From: Gammaproteobacteria bacterium
GTDB lineage: Bacteria; Pseudomonadota; Gammaproteobacteria; Pseudomonadales; Pseudohongiellaceae
Reading direction: 5' to 3'
DNA: 41,785 nt
Assembly: GCA_009844085.1 (NCBI GenBank)
Contig: VYCF01000023.1
Span: 1 to 41,785, forward strand
Made by a program: the position numbers and the translations under genes. Shown here in pieces: positions 1-8,323 of the stretch. The notes below the pieces were generated by a model. The model had not been told where the DNA came from. It saw only the letters and a program-made list of their open reading frames with translations, and did no database searches. Positions within the stretch are counted from its first letter, which is position 1; every line of letters starts with the position of its first letter.

Positions 1-89
1 GCCGAGCATGGCCACCGACAGTGCGATAATGCCGGTTCTGGTTTCAGCAGTTACTGGTAATACAATTACTCATTGGAATAGCTAACGAA

Positions 90-302
90 TTACCAACGAT
101 TCCGGTTCGATTCGTAGTATGGCCGCCGGTCGATTCCTTGCACGGTAGCCTCCAGTCCGGTCATGCGTTCGGATAGTTCATCCAGTCTGGCATCTACCTG
201 GTCGAACTCGTCGCCTATGCCACGGTCCAGATAGATCACGGCCAACAGCAGCATGACCGCAAACGGCGCATTCTCTCTGACAAGTGCGATCGTTGCTTCC
301 AT
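90..302 (-). CDS. Small single-pass membrane protein with C-terminal coiled coil
   Basis: A 70-residue protein with one hydrophobic segment (about residues 12-27, APFAVMLLLAVIYL) and then a charged heptad-like stretch (DQVDARLDELSERMTGLEATV) that should form a short coiled coil. Its start overlaps the stop of the upstream gene as TAATG, so the two are probably translationally coupled. The upstream neighbour has the same layout (a Asn-Ala-Pro near the membrane segment, then a coiled coil), so they look like diverged tandem paralogues. I do not recognise a named family. The architecture would fit a small membrane scaffold or a phage/accessory-type protein, but that is inference. Confidence 0.55.
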   Translation of the reverse strand: MEATIALVRENAPFAVMLLLAVIYLDRGIGDEFDQVDARLDELSERMTGLEATVQGIDRRPYYESNRNRW

Positions 303-532
303 TACGCATCATCCTCATGCGGCGCGGTTGGCTGGCGCGGCGGCAAGCGTCCCTCGATTCGGGCCACGCGTTCGCCGACAGCGGAAATTTCCTTGCGCAG
401 GCCGGTTGTTTCCTTGTGAAGCCTTGACTGAATGAATATCGCCAGCAACAACAAGGCCAGCAAATTCGGCGCGTTCGCGGAGAGTATCGTGAATATGGCG
501 TTCATGACGGTGTGCTTGCTTCGTTGTTCCAT
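302..532 (-). CDS. Small single-pass membrane protein, paralogue of the next gene
   Basis: A 76-residue protein: hydrophobic segment (SANAPNLLALLLLAIFI) followed by a basic/acidic heptad region (LRKEISAVGERVARIEGRL) and an acidic, Pro-rich tail. The second Met at residue 10 (position 505) is an alternative start. Neither start has a convincing ribosome-binding site: an AGGG lies too close to the first ATG. The stop overlaps the start of the downstream gene (TAATG). Shared layout with the 90-302 gene suggests tandem duplication. Function is unknown. Confidence 0.5.
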   Translation of the reverse strand: MEQRSKHTVMNAIFTILSANAPNLLALLLLAIFIQSRLHKETTGLRKEISAVGERVARIEGRLPPRQPTAPHEDDA

Positions 533-555
533 CCCTGGCCTTCAAGCCTAGCGGC

Positions 556-660
556 ACATTCCGGCCAATGCGTACATTTCGGCGAAAATAGTCCGCGTTG
601 GGCTCCTGAATTATTTTTGCCGACCGGCATATTGGCAGCCATCAGGCTGCTCGCCACTAA
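556..660 (+). pseudogene. Partly deleted duplicate of the leader and 5' end of the 1509-1778 gene
   Basis: This stretch aligns with the region from about 1374 to 1580. The first part (to about 623) matches the upstream leader, including the motif GGGCTCC[T/C]GA and TATTTT[T/C]GCC. The second part matches codons 8-24 of the small membrane protein gene (Thr-Gly-Ile-x-Ala-Ala-Ile, then Leu-Ala-Thr-Lys). About 92 bases carrying the ribosome-binding site, start codon and first codons are missing at the junction near 623, so the copy cannot be expressed like the intact one. A near-perfect hairpin (581-590 with 612-621) sits in the leader part. Similarity fades after about 660. Confidence 0.6.
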
Positions 661-719
661 AGATGATACGGTGGCTTGTGACTGTTTTTCGGGCATGCCC
701 GAACTCCTCCATTAGCCGG

Positions 720-1256
720 TTACTTGTGTGCTGACAGCGAGTTTATGAGTCCAACTGCCGACGGCAGTTCGAAGTAGAGGTCCACGGCCATCCCGTCGAC
801 GGTTTTCCCGGCGGGTATCGTGTGATGATAGATCCGGTATGAGTCGGGAGAGCGATAGGCTTTGTTGGCGCTGGCCGATTTGGACATGGCTCGTAGCGTG
901 GTTTTCCGGTACTTGTCGACCGCACGGCCCGGCGGCAGATAATCGCGGCAAGCGTCCGAGAGAACAGTTTCCCAAGTCTTGTTCAATCTGGCGAAAATCG
1001 GTATCGCGAGAACGCGGGCGAACTTGTCGCAACTGTGGCTGAGAAGTTTTTTCTCATCGGGATCAAACGACTCTGAGCGGGTCGCCGAATAGAGTTCGTA
1101 GATATCGGAAATACCGATTGTCGCCTGAATGTCGGGCGATTGCCGCAAGCTGATCGTGAGATTGAAGCCGGATGCGATTTCCGGCACTTCCGGCGAATAA
1201 CCAAGCGAGATGTGTTTGCTCTTGGGGTCGAGCGACGCTGTAACTGGGGTCGTCAT
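720..1256 (-). CDS. Hypothetical protein, 178 residues
   Basis: Not recognised. The start at 1256 is supported by an AGGAGAAA ribosome-binding site 8 bases upstream. The protein has no signal peptide or membrane segment. It is mixed alpha/beta, with a central basic region (around DKYRKTTLRAMSKSASANKAYRS is the densest part, residues about 114-136) and a C-terminal hydrophobic strand pattern (VDGMAVDLYFELPSAVG). The gene stands alone between a degraded gene copy and a lower-G+C leader region, and its G+C is visibly lower than that of the housekeeping genes further right. It is probably an accessory gene. Confidence 0.5.
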   Translation of the reverse strand: MTTPVTASLDPKSKHISLGYSPEVPEIASGFNLTISLRQSPDIQATIGISDIYELYSATRSESFDPDEKKLLSHSCDKFARVLAIPIFARLNKTWETVLSDACRDYLPPGRAVDKYRKTTLRAMSKSASANKAYRSPDSYRIYHHTIPAGKTVDGMAVDLYFELPSAVGLINSLSAHK

Positions 1257-1373
1257 ACGAAATTTTCTCCTGGTGACTGGAAGCTATGAAATTCGTGATT
1301 CCCGCTCAGGCTAATGGACAAATCCCGGACTGCCAAGAAATCGAAGAAAATAGTTGCGGCGCCCCGTTCCAGG

Positions 1374-1444
1374 CCGGGATTCCGGGATCTGCGCGATTTC
1401 GGGCGAAATCGGCCTGAGACGGGCTCCCGAGCTATTTTCGCCGA
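1374..1444 (+). repeat. Leader block homologous to 556-623, with hairpin
   Basis: Second copy of the block described at 556. Arms GGCGAAA (1402-1408) and TTTCGCC (1436-1442) can pair around the conserved GGGCTCC. It lies 65 bases upstream of the start of the small membrane protein gene, so it may be a 5' leader structure, or a mobile palindromic repeat that happened to land there. The other copy has the same orientation relative to the (broken) gene, which favours simple duplication of the gene together with its leader. Confidence 0.45.
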
Positions 1445-1508
1445 AAGTGGAAGTTTCTTGCATTGCAGGGGAACATTGGACAGAACCCACCAATATAAGG
1501 AGATATTC

Positions 1509-1778
1509 ATGGCCGATTCACACACGGAGGACGCAACCGGCATCTCGGCAGCCATCAAGAAACTCGCCACCAAAAAGGAGTTGAGCAAGTCCGAGAAGCG
1601 GCTTGGCGCAGCAGCCAAGGCGCTGCGAAAGGAAATTCTTGATGAAATGGGGAACCGCGATGAACAAATACGCAATGAATTGAAATCCCACACCTCGGAC
1701 GCCGTATTCACGGGCGGGATAGGTTTCGGTCTTGTTTTTCTTTTTATATTTATGTTTCTCAAAATTGCCGAGACTTAG
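1509..1778 (+). CDS. Small membrane protein with C-terminal transmembrane segment
   Basis: An 89-residue protein. The start is well supported: AAGGAGAT lies 7 bases before the ATG, although the frame is open further upstream. Residues 1-60 are hydrophilic, Lys/Glu-rich and helical. Residues about 68-85 form one very hydrophobic segment (FGLVFLFIFMFL). A degraded partial copy lies at 556-660. The next gene starts 9 bases downstream, so the two may be co-transcribed. I do not recognise a family; tail-anchored topology is inferred from the hydrophobicity pattern. Confidence 0.6.
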   Translation: MADSHTEDATGISAAIKKLATKKELSKSEKRLGAAAKALRKEILDEMGNRDEQIRNELKSHTSDAVFTGGIGFGLVFLFIFMFLKIAET

Positions 1779-1787
1779 CGGAGCCGA

Positions 1788-2444
1788 ATGACCAAATCAA
1801 CGAAAACTCCGCCGGAGGGGTCTCCGCGCCGGGCAAGCTATCAGGACGTTCTGGACGCGCCGGAGCACCTCGTCGCCGAAATCGTGGACGGCGTGCTCCA
1901 CACGCATCCGCGGCCAACGCTCTTGCACTCGTACGCGCATACGAGTCTTGCAGCCGGATTGAGGCACCTTTTTGGTCGTGGCGGCGGTAACGGCGCCGGT
2001 GGCTGGCTTATTCTTTTCGAGCCCGAACTGCATCTGGGAGAAGACATCCTGGTTCCAGATATTGCCGGCTGGCGTCTGGAGCGTATGCCAGCACCGCCGG
2101 ACACTGCGTACGCCACGGTTGCGCCCGATTGGGTCTGTGAAATTCTTTCGCCTTCGACTCGCGCCCTCGATCAGGGTGCGAAACGCGACAGTTACGCCCG
2201 CGAAGGCATCGCTCATCTATGGCTCGTCGACCCCGAAGCGCAAATGCTCGAAGTCTTCGAACTGCGCGAGGACCATTGGACCTTGCTCGAAACCGCCACC
2301 GGCGAAGCCGAAGTTTCGCCGCCGCCTTTCAGCGCGGCACCATTCAAGCTCGGCGACCTCTGGTGGCCCGCCACGCCGGAGTCGTCCGAACCGTCCAGCG
2401 TCCATGAACCCGCCGCGTCGGCGCATTCTCCCGCCGCGGGTTGA
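1788..2444 (+). CDS. Uma2 family (DUF820) PD-(D/E)XK nuclease-like protein
   Basis: A 218-residue protein with the hallmarks of the Uma2/DUF820 family: an N-terminal YQDVLDAPEHLVAEIVDGVL segment, then LVPDIAGW with the metal-binding Asp, CEILSPSTR with the Glu, and KRDSYAREGIAHLWLVDP, which is highly characteristic. The family has a restriction-endonuclease-like fold and is abundant in cyanobacteria and many environmental bacteria; its cellular role is poorly known. The last 30 residues are low-complexity (Ser, Pro, Ala), which is unusual for the family. It starts 9 bases after the small membrane protein gene. Confidence 0.85.
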   Translation: MTKSTKTPPEGSPRRASYQDVLDAPEHLVAEIVDGVLHTHPRPTLLHSYAHTSLAAGLRHLFGRGGGNGAGGWLILFEPELHLGEDILVPDIAGWRLERMPAPPDTAYATVAPDWVCEILSPSTRALDQGAKRDSYAREGIAHLWLVDPEAQMLEVFELREDHWTLLETATGEAEVSPPPFSAAPFKLGDLWWPATPESSEPSSVHEPAASAHSPAAG

Positions 2445-2472
2445 CGGAGCCAGTCGCAAGCCTAGAAGTCGC

Positions 2473-2511
2473 GGCGCCCGGTCATCCCGGCAGGAATTCC
2501 GACCGGGCGCC
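2473..2511 (+). terminator. GC-rich hairpin between Uma2 and M13 genes
   Basis: Perfect 11-bp inverted repeat GGCGCCCGGTC (2473-2483) and GACCGGGCGCC (2501-2511) with a 17-base loop, 29 bases after the Uma2 stop. There is no T-run after it, so it is at best a weak or factor-assisted terminator or an mRNA 3'-end stabiliser. Confidence 0.5.
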
Positions 2512-2523
2512 CCTGTAATTCGG

Positions 2524-2529
2524 TATACT
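2524..2529 (+). promoter_or_regulatory. Putative -10 element for the M13 peptidase gene
   Basis: TATACT lies 30 bases upstream of the M13 peptidase start and just after the hairpin. No convincing -35 hexamer was found at 16-18 bp spacing, so the promoter is only tentative. Confidence 0.3.
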
Positions 2530-2559
2530 GCCGCCTGAATTTTCTTTCAGAGCATCATC

Positions 2560-4686
2560 ATGACTTTTCCGACTGTGACCGACTTGCGCGGCGGTCTGTT
2601 GCCGCTGCTTTTCCCGGCATTGCTGTTGGCCGCCTGTGGCGCGGAGGAAACCGCGCCGACGGCCGGCGACGCCGCTCCGGCGCCCGCGGAGTCCGCTGCC
2701 GGCGCCTCACCCGTTCCAGGGCCCGAACTCGGCTCCTTCGGCATCGACCTGAGCAACCAGGATTCTTCGGTGCGCCCCGGCGACGATTTCTTCCGTTTCG
2801 CCAACGGCCTCTGGCTCGACAGTTTCGAGTTGCCGGCCGACCGCAGCGACTACGGATCGTTTTCGGTGCTGGCCGACCGCTCCGACGAGCGCGTGCGCAG
2901 CATCATCGAAGACCTGGCGGACATGGAGCCGGCCCAGGGCTCGATCGAGCAGAAGATCAACGATTACTTCCTGAGCTTCATGGACACCGGCAGGCTGAAC
3001 GAGCTTGGCATCAGCCCCTTGCTGCCGGGCCTGGCCGCCGTCGATTCGATTGCGGACATGGAGCAGCTCATCGGCGCTTTCGGCCGCGCCCAGCTCGAAA
3101 ACACCGCGAGCCCCTTCGTCTTCTTCATCGGCGCCGACCGCAGCGACCCGGACCGGCATCAACTCGTGCTGACCGTGATGCCGCTGAGCCTGCCGGACCG
3201 CGACTACTATCTCGTCGACACCGAGGAGTATCAGCGCGTGCGCGAGGAATTCACCGCGCACATCGCCCGCATTCTCGATTTCGCCGAAATTCCCGACTCC
3301 GCCGCCAAGGCCGAATCCATTCTTGCGCTGGAAACCGCGATCGCCGAGCACCTGTGGCCGCGGGCCCAGCGCCGCGACCGCGATCTGACCTACAACCCGA
3401 TGAACTGGGACGAGTTCGTCGCCGAATATCCGGGTTTTGACTGGGAGGCGTATTTCGCGGCAGCCGGGATCAGCGGACTCGAAGACCTGAACGTGAACTA
3501 TCCGAGCACGATGGCGCCGGTCATCGCCCTGGTCAACGACGTTCCGCTCGAGGACTGGAAGAGCTACATGAGCTATCGGCTCATTAACGACAGCGCCGGG
3601 GTGCTGTCCGAGGAGATCGACCGGGAGTCCTTCCGTTTCTATGCGACCGTGCTGCGCGGCGTGCCCGAACAGCGCGAACGCTGGGAGCGCGGCGTCGCCC
3701 GGGTCGGCTCGCGCGGCGGCCTCGGCGAGGCCGTCGGCCAGATTTACGTGGAGCGGCATTTCCCCGAGTCGGCCAAGGAGCAGATGCAGGATCTTGTCGA
3801 GAACCTGCGCGCCGCCTTGCGCCAGAGCATCGAGCAGAACGACTGGATGGGTCCGCTGACCAAGGAAGAGGCTTATCTCAAGCTGGAGGCGTTCCGGCCC
3901 AAGATCGCCTATCCCGATGTCTGGGAAGATCTTTCCGCCATCGAGATCACGCGCGATTCGCTGTTCGACAATGCGCGCAACGTGCGCGAGTTCCGCTACC
4001 AGGATGAGATCGAACGCATCGGCCAGCCCACCGACCGCGAGGAATGGGGCATGACGCCGCAAACGGTGAACGCCTATTACAACTCCTCGTTCAACGAAAT
4101 CGTGTTCCCCGCGGGCATCCTGCAGCCGCCGTTCTTCGACCCGGCAGCGGACCCGGCGGTGAATTACGGCGGCATCGGCGCGGTAATCGGCCATGAGATG
4201 GGCCACGGTTTCGACGACCAGGGTTCGAAATCAGACTGGGCCGGTATCCAGCGCAACTGGTGGACCGACGAGGACCGCGCCAACTTCGAAGACCAGGCTA
4301 CGGTGATCGCCGACCAGTACGCCGAGTTCGAGCCGTTACCGGGATATTTCGTCGACGGCAGATTCACCCTCGGCGAGAACATCGGCGATGTCGGCGGCGT
4401 ATCGCTTGCCTGGCGCGCCTATCGCATGTCGCTCGGCGGCGAGGAGGCTCCGGTCATCGACGGCCTCACCGGGGACCAGCGCTTCTTTCTCGCCTGGGCC
4501 CAGGTCTGGCAGCGCAAGTATCGCGACGACGCCCTGATCCAGCGGCTGAGCTCGGACCCGCATTCGCCGGCGGAGTTCCGCGTCAACGGCGTAGTGCGCA
4601 ATTTCGACGCCTGGTACGAAGCTTTCGACGTGCAGCCGGAGGACGATCTGTACTTGCCGCCGGAAGACCGCGTGACCATCTGGTAG
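2560..4686 (+). CDS. M13 family zinc metallopeptidase, lipoprotein (neprilysin/PepO type)
   Basis: A 708-residue protein of normal length for family M13. The N-terminus is a lipoprotein signal ending in the lipobox LLAAC, so it should be anchored in the periplasmic side of an outer or inner membrane. A low-complexity Ala/Pro/Glu linker follows. The N-terminal M13 domain begins with the family pattern RPGDDFFRFANGLW. The catalytic domain shows NAYYNSSFNEIVFPAGILQP, the zinc motif HEMGH (about residue 545) and the downstream ENIGDVGG carrying the third zinc ligand Glu. All catalytic residues are present, so it should be an active peptidase on short peptides. The deacylase gene starts 10 bases downstream, suggesting an operon for peptide/amino-acid processing. 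Confidence 0.95.
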   Translation: MTFPTVTDLRGGLLPLLFPALLLAACGAEETAPTAGDAAPAPAESAAGASPVPGPELGSFGIDLSNQDSSVRPGDDFFRFANGLWLDSFELPADRSDYGSFSVLADRSDERVRSIIEDLADMEPAQGSIEQKINDYFLSFMDTGRLNELGISPLLPGLAAVDSIADMEQLIGAFGRAQLENTASPFVFFIGADRSDPDRHQLVLTVMPLSLPDRDYYLVDTEEYQRVREEFTAHIARILDFAEIPDSAAKAESILALETAIAEHLWPRAQRRDRDLTYNPMNWDEFVAEYPGFDWEAYFAAAGISGLEDLNVNYPSTMAPVIALVNDVPLEDWKSYMSYRLINDSAGVLSEEIDRESFRFYATVLRGVPEQRERWERGVARVGSRGGLGEAVGQIYVERHFPESAKEQMQDLVENLRAALRQSIEQNDWMGPLTKEEAYLKLEAFRPKIAYPDVWEDLSAIEITRDSLFDNARNVREFRYQDEIERIGQPTDREEWGMTPQTVNAYYNSSFNEIVFPAGILQPPFFDPAADPAVNYGGIGAVIGHEMGHGFDDQGSKSDWAGIQRNWWTDEDRANFEDQATVIADQYAEFEPLPGYFVDGRFTLGENIGDVGGVSLAWRAYRMSLGGEEAPVIDGLTGDQRFFLAWAQVWQRKYRDDALIQRLSSDPHSPAEFRVNGVVRNFDAWYEAFDVQPEDDLYLPPEDRVTIW

Positions 4687-4696
4687 GGCGGCCGCC

Positions 4697-6301
4697 ATGA
4701 ACGTTCTCAATCGACTTTTTGCGCTGGCTTTGCTGGCGCTTGGCAGTGGCGGTTTTAATTACGCCTTGGCCCAGGACTATGACGTCCTCATTCGCGGCGG
4801 CCGCATCGTCAACGGCAGCGGCAATCCCTGGTTCGAAGCCGACGTCGGCATTCGCGGCGATCGCATCGCCGCCATCGGCGACCTCTCACAGGCGGCCGCC
4901 GCGACGATAATCGACGCCTCCGGGCTCGTCGTCGCCCCCGGCTTCATTGATCCGCACACTCACGCCATTCGCGGCATCTTCGACGTGCCCACCGCCGACA
5001 GCGCCCTGCTGCAAGGCGTGACCACCTTGACCGAAGGCAACGACGGCACCTCGCCCTGGCCCATCGCCGAGCACTACGGCGAGATCGAAGAACTGGGCAT
5101 CAGCACGAACTGGGCGGTTTTCGTCGGCCAGGGTACGATCCGCTCGATCGTCATCGGCGCCGAGGACCGCGACGCCACCGCGCCCGAACTGGAGCGCATG
5201 AAGGAAATGGTGGCCCAGGCCATGGAAGAAGGCGCGCTCGGCATTTCCACCGGCCTGTTCTACGTTCCCGGCAGTTTCACTTCCACCGAGGAGGTAATCG
5301 AACTTTCGCGCGTGGCGGCGGATTACAAGGGCATCTACATCTCGCATATGCGCGAGGAAGCCTCGCAAACGATCGATTCGATCAACGAAACGATCCGCAT
5401 CGGCGAGGAGGCCGGCATTCCGGTGCAGATCACCCACCACAAGATAATCGGCGCGGCCAACTGGGGCGCGTCGGTGGACAGTCTGCGGCTGGTGGACGAG
5501 GCCCGGGCCAGGGGCGTCGACGTCACGATCGACCAGTATCCTTACACCGCCTCGCAAACCGGCATCAACGCCCTGATTCCGCAATGGGCCCAGGAGGGAG
5601 GCAGAGACGCGCTGATCGAGCGGCTCAATAGCGACGAAACGCGGCAGACGATCAAGAACGGGGTCGTCGAGCGCATCCTCTTCGACCGCGGCGGCGGCGA
5701 TCCGGCCAACGTCTTCATCTCGCGCAATAGCTGGGATCCTTCCATGGCCGGCAAGAACCTCGCCCAGTTGACCATCGAGGCGGGCATGGATCCGACGCCC
5801 GAGAACGCGGCCGATGTCGTTTTCGACATCCTGCGCAACGGCGGCGCCACCGCGGTCTATCACGCCATCGGCTCCGATGACGTCGACCGCATCATGCGTC
5901 ACCCCGCCACCGCCATCGGCTCCGACGGCCCCATCGGCATCTTCGGCGAAGGCGCGCCGCATCCGCGGCAATACGGCACTTTCGCCAGGGTGCTCGGGCA
6001 TTACGTGCGCGAACGCGGCGTGATCACGCTCGAGGAAGCCATCCGCAAGATGACGAGCATCACCGCCCAGCGCCTGTCGATTCACGACCGCGGCCTGCTG
6101 GCCGAGGGCTTTTTCGCCGACATCGCGGTGTTCGACGCCGACGAGATCATCGACCTCGCCACCTTCGAAGACCCGCATCAATACGCCGTCGGCATGAAAT
6201 TCGTGCTCGTCAACGGCGAAATCGTGGTGGAGGACGGCGCCCATACCGGCAACCGTCCCGGACGGATTCTGCATGGACCGGGCTACGCGGGAGAGCGCTG
6301 A
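4697..6301 (+). CDS. N-acyl-D-amino-acid deacylase (D-aminoacylase), secreted amidohydrolase
   Basis: A 534-residue member of the amidohydrolase superfamily. Residues 1-25 form a Sec signal peptide ending ALAQD. The typical start of the D-aminoacylase group, DVLIRGGRIVNGSGNPWFEAD, is followed by GFIDPHTHA with the metal-binding HxH, by ISHMREEA, by QITHHKI and by AIGSDG, which holds the late metal-binding Asp. These enzymes hydrolyse N-acylated D-amino acids to the D-amino acid plus a carboxylate. Substrate cannot be read from the sequence. Only 10 bases separate it from the M13 peptidase gene, and an ABC exporter follows after 31 bases. Confidence 0.85.
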   Translation: MNVLNRLFALALLALGSGGFNYALAQDYDVLIRGGRIVNGSGNPWFEADVGIRGDRIAAIGDLSQAAAATIIDASGLVVAPGFIDPHTHAIRGIFDVPTADSALLQGVTTLTEGNDGTSPWPIAEHYGEIEELGISTNWAVFVGQGTIRSIVIGAEDRDATAPELERMKEMVAQAMEEGALGISTGLFYVPGSFTSTEEVIELSRVAADYKGIYISHMREEASQTIDSINETIRIGEEAGIPVQITHHKIIGAANWGASVDSLRLVDEARARGVDVTIDQYPYTASQTGINALIPQWAQEGGRDALIERLNSDETRQTIKNGVVERILFDRGGGDPANVFISRNSWDPSMAGKNLAQLTIEAGMDPTPENAADVVFDILRNGGATAVYHAIGSDDVDRIMRHPATAIGSDGPIGIFGEGAPHPRQYGTFARVLGHYVRERGVITLEEAIRKMTSITAQRLSIHDRGLLAEGFFADIAVFDADEIIDLATFEDPHQYAVGMKFVLVNGEIVVEDGAHTGNRPGRILHGPGYAGER

Positions 6302-6332
6302 CATCCAGGGAGCGGCAACGGAGGCAACGGCA

Positions 6333-7100
6333 ATGACGCCTATCATCAGGGCTATCGATCTGGTCAAGCGCTACCCGCTGCCGGAGGACAAGTCGCGCGC
6401 ATTCGCCGCGGTCGACGGCGTAAGCTTCGAGATTTTCGAGCGCGAGGTCTACGGCATTCTCGGACCGAACGGCGCCGGCAAGACCACTACACTGGAAATG
6501 CTCGAAGGACTCAATGACATCGACGGCGGCTCGGCTTTCGTCGACGGCATCGATGTCGAGAAAGACCCGTACAGCGTCAAGAAGGTCATCGGCGTGCAAT
6601 TGCAGGAAAGCGAGTATTTCGACAAGTTGAACCTGATCGAATTGCTCGACCTGTTCGGCGCGCTGTACCGGCGCGACATCGACGCCATGGAATTGCTCGC
6701 CAGGGTTCACCTGACCGAGAAAGCCAAGGCGCGGCCCGCGAATCTTTCCGGCGGCCAGAAACAGCGCTTTTCCATCGCCTGCGCCCTGGTCAACACGCCC
6801 AAGATCTTGTTCCTCGACGAGCCGACCACCGGCCTCGACCCCCAGGCCAAGCGCCGCTTGTGGGACCTGGTGACCGAGCTCAACGACGCCGGCATGACCA
6901 TCGTGCTGACCACGCACAACATGGAAGAAGCCGAATTTCTATGCGGCCGCATCGCCATCATGGACCATGGCAGGCTCGTCGCCGAGGACACTCCCGAGAG
7001 CCTGATCCTCAAACACGCTCCCGACCCGCCCGAAGCGCCCTTGCACGGCAATATCGAAGACGTCTTCCTGGCCCTGACCGGCCACGCCTTGCGGGACTGA
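6333..7100 (+). CDS. ABC transporter ATP-binding protein (ABC-2 exporter)
   Basis: A 255-residue nucleotide-binding protein. Walker A is GPNGAGKTT, the Q-loop region VQLQES, the signature LSGGQKQRF, Walker B ILFLDEP followed by TTGLDP, and the H-loop TTHNMEEAE. All are intact. The start at 6333 was chosen because GGAGG lies 9 bases upstream; an in-frame start further upstream would overlap the deacylase gene. The partner permease starts 13 bases after the stop. The pair resembles DrrA/CcmA-type exporters; the substrate is unknown. Confidence 0.93.
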   Translation: MTPIIRAIDLVKRYPLPEDKSRAFAAVDGVSFEIFEREVYGILGPNGAGKTTTLEMLEGLNDIDGGSAFVDGIDVEKDPYSVKKVIGVQLQESEYFDKLNLIELLDLFGALYRRDIDAMELLARVHLTEKAKARPANLSGGQKQRFSIACALVNTPKILFLDEPTTGLDPQAKRRLWDLVTELNDAGMTIVLTTHNMEEAEFLCGRIAIMDHGRLVAEDTPESLILKHAPDPPEAPLHGNIEDVFLALTGHALRD

Positions 7101-7113
7101 CAAGGAACCGATC

Positions 7114-8217
7114 ATGTTGAGCAAATTGCAAAGGCACCTGGCGAAGGATTTCATGAAGATCTTCCTGCGCGACCGGCAGTCGATCTTCTTCAGCCTGTTT
7201 TTCCCCGTGGTCTTCATGAGCATCTTCGCCTTCATCCGAGGCGGTGGCCAGGAGCCGATTCCGCTCGGCGTGGCGAACCAGTCGGACAGCGTCGCGGCAG
7301 CGCAACTGGTGGAAATGTTGCAGGAAGACTTTGCCTTCACCGTGATCACCGGCGCCGAGGACGAGCTGCGCGAGCAATTGATCACCGGCGAACAGATGCT
7401 GGTACTCGTGGTGCCGCCGAACTTCAGCGAATCGGCAACTCCAAGCGGCGTGCCCGCGGGCCTGCGCCTGCTTGCGGATACTTCGCAGTTCAATCAACTG
7501 CCTCTCGTCGAGCCGATGCTCGAACAGAAACTGATGGCCATCGAGCGCGAATTTCGCGGCGAGGAAGCAATGTTCTCGATCGATGTCGAGAACGTGCAGG
7601 CGCTGTCCCAAAGCTACCTGGACTTCCTGCTGCCCGGCCTGCTCGGCATGATGCTGATGCAGTTGAGCGTCGCGGGGTCCGGCTACAACGTGGTCGAATT
7701 CAGGCGCAAGGGCATCCTGAAACGGCTGTTCGTCACGCCCATCATGCCGCGGGATTTCGTCGCCGCCATCGTCGTGGCCAGGCTCGGCATCGTGCTGATC
7801 CAGTTGACCGTACTGCTCGCCTTCGCGCTGTTCGTGCTCAACGTCAACATCATCGGCAACTTCGCCGAGTTCTATCTCGTGGCGGTCATCGCCAGCCTCG
7901 TGTTCCTCAACATCGGCTTCTGCATCGGCAGCGTGGCCAAGACCCAGCAGGCCATCATGGCCATCGGCAATATCGTCATCTTTCCCCAGATCGTGCTTTC
8001 GGGCGTGTTCTATCCCATCGACGCGATGCCCGGCATCGTACAGCCGCTGGCCCAGGTGCTGCCGCTGACTTTCGTCGTTTCCGGATTGCGCGACATCGCC
8101 GTGGCCGGGGAGACGCTGGTGCAGATCGTGCCGAGCCTGATCGGCATGGCGGTCTGGTTCGTGATCGGCTTCGCGCTCGCCACGCGCATGTTCGTCTGGA
8201 AGGAAGTCGCCGCCTGA
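7114..8217 (+). CDS. ABC-2 type transporter permease
   Basis: A 367-residue protein with the ABC-2 layout: an N-terminal membrane segment (IFFSLFFPVVFMSIFAFI), a large extracytoplasmic domain of about 150 residues, then five hydrophobic segments, with the cytoplasmic loop EFRRKGILKRLFVTP that is typical of ABC2_membrane_3 permeases. An AAGGAA ribosome-binding site precedes the ATG. It forms a two-component exporter with the adjacent ATPase. Whether it exports lipids, drugs or peptides cannot be told. It is the nearest exporter to the two candidate peptide genes, but there is no C39 peptidase domain. Confidence 0.92.
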   Translation: MLSKLQRHLAKDFMKIFLRDRQSIFFSLFFPVVFMSIFAFIRGGGQEPIPLGVANQSDSVAAAQLVEMLQEDFAFTVITGAEDELREQLITGEQMLVLVVPPNFSESATPSGVPAGLRLLADTSQFNQLPLVEPMLEQKLMAIEREFRGEEAMFSIDVENVQALSQSYLDFLLPGLLGMMLMQLSVAGSGYNVVEFRRKGILKRLFVTPIMPRDFVAAIVVARLGIVLIQLTVLLAFALFVLNVNIIGNFAEFYLVAVIASLVFLNIGFCIGSVAKTQQAIMAIGNIVIFPQIVLSGVFYPIDAMPGIVQPLAQVLPLTFVVSGLRDIAVAGETLVQIVPSLIGMAVWFVIGFALATRMFVWKEVAA

Positions 8218-8323
8218 ACCGGCACGGTTACATTCGCGGCGCGTTTGCTATATATTTTCCGCACTCGTCGCGGCGCCGGACGCCGGGCGGGACAAACCAT
8301 CCATGAACAGGAGATTGTCGAGA

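Noticed and set aside
502..696. A minus-strand open frame similar to part of another minus-strand frame at 1253-1762.
   Set aside because: The similarity comes from the duplicated leader and plus-strand gene on the other strand; neither minus frame has an RBS or domain.
2707..4206. A 499-codon open frame on the minus strand inside the M13 peptidase gene.
   Set aside because: It is the antisense shadow of a well-supported high-G+C gene and has no recognisable domain or ribosome-binding site. Similar long antisense frames opposite the deacylase, icd, parC and parE genes were dropped for the same reason.
6333..8217. The ABC exporter as the dedicated transporter of the double-glycine peptide.
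   Set aside because: The ATPase lacks a C39 peptidase domain and the pair follows the deacylase gene on the opposite strand to the peptide; ABC-2 exporters do not usually process such leaders.
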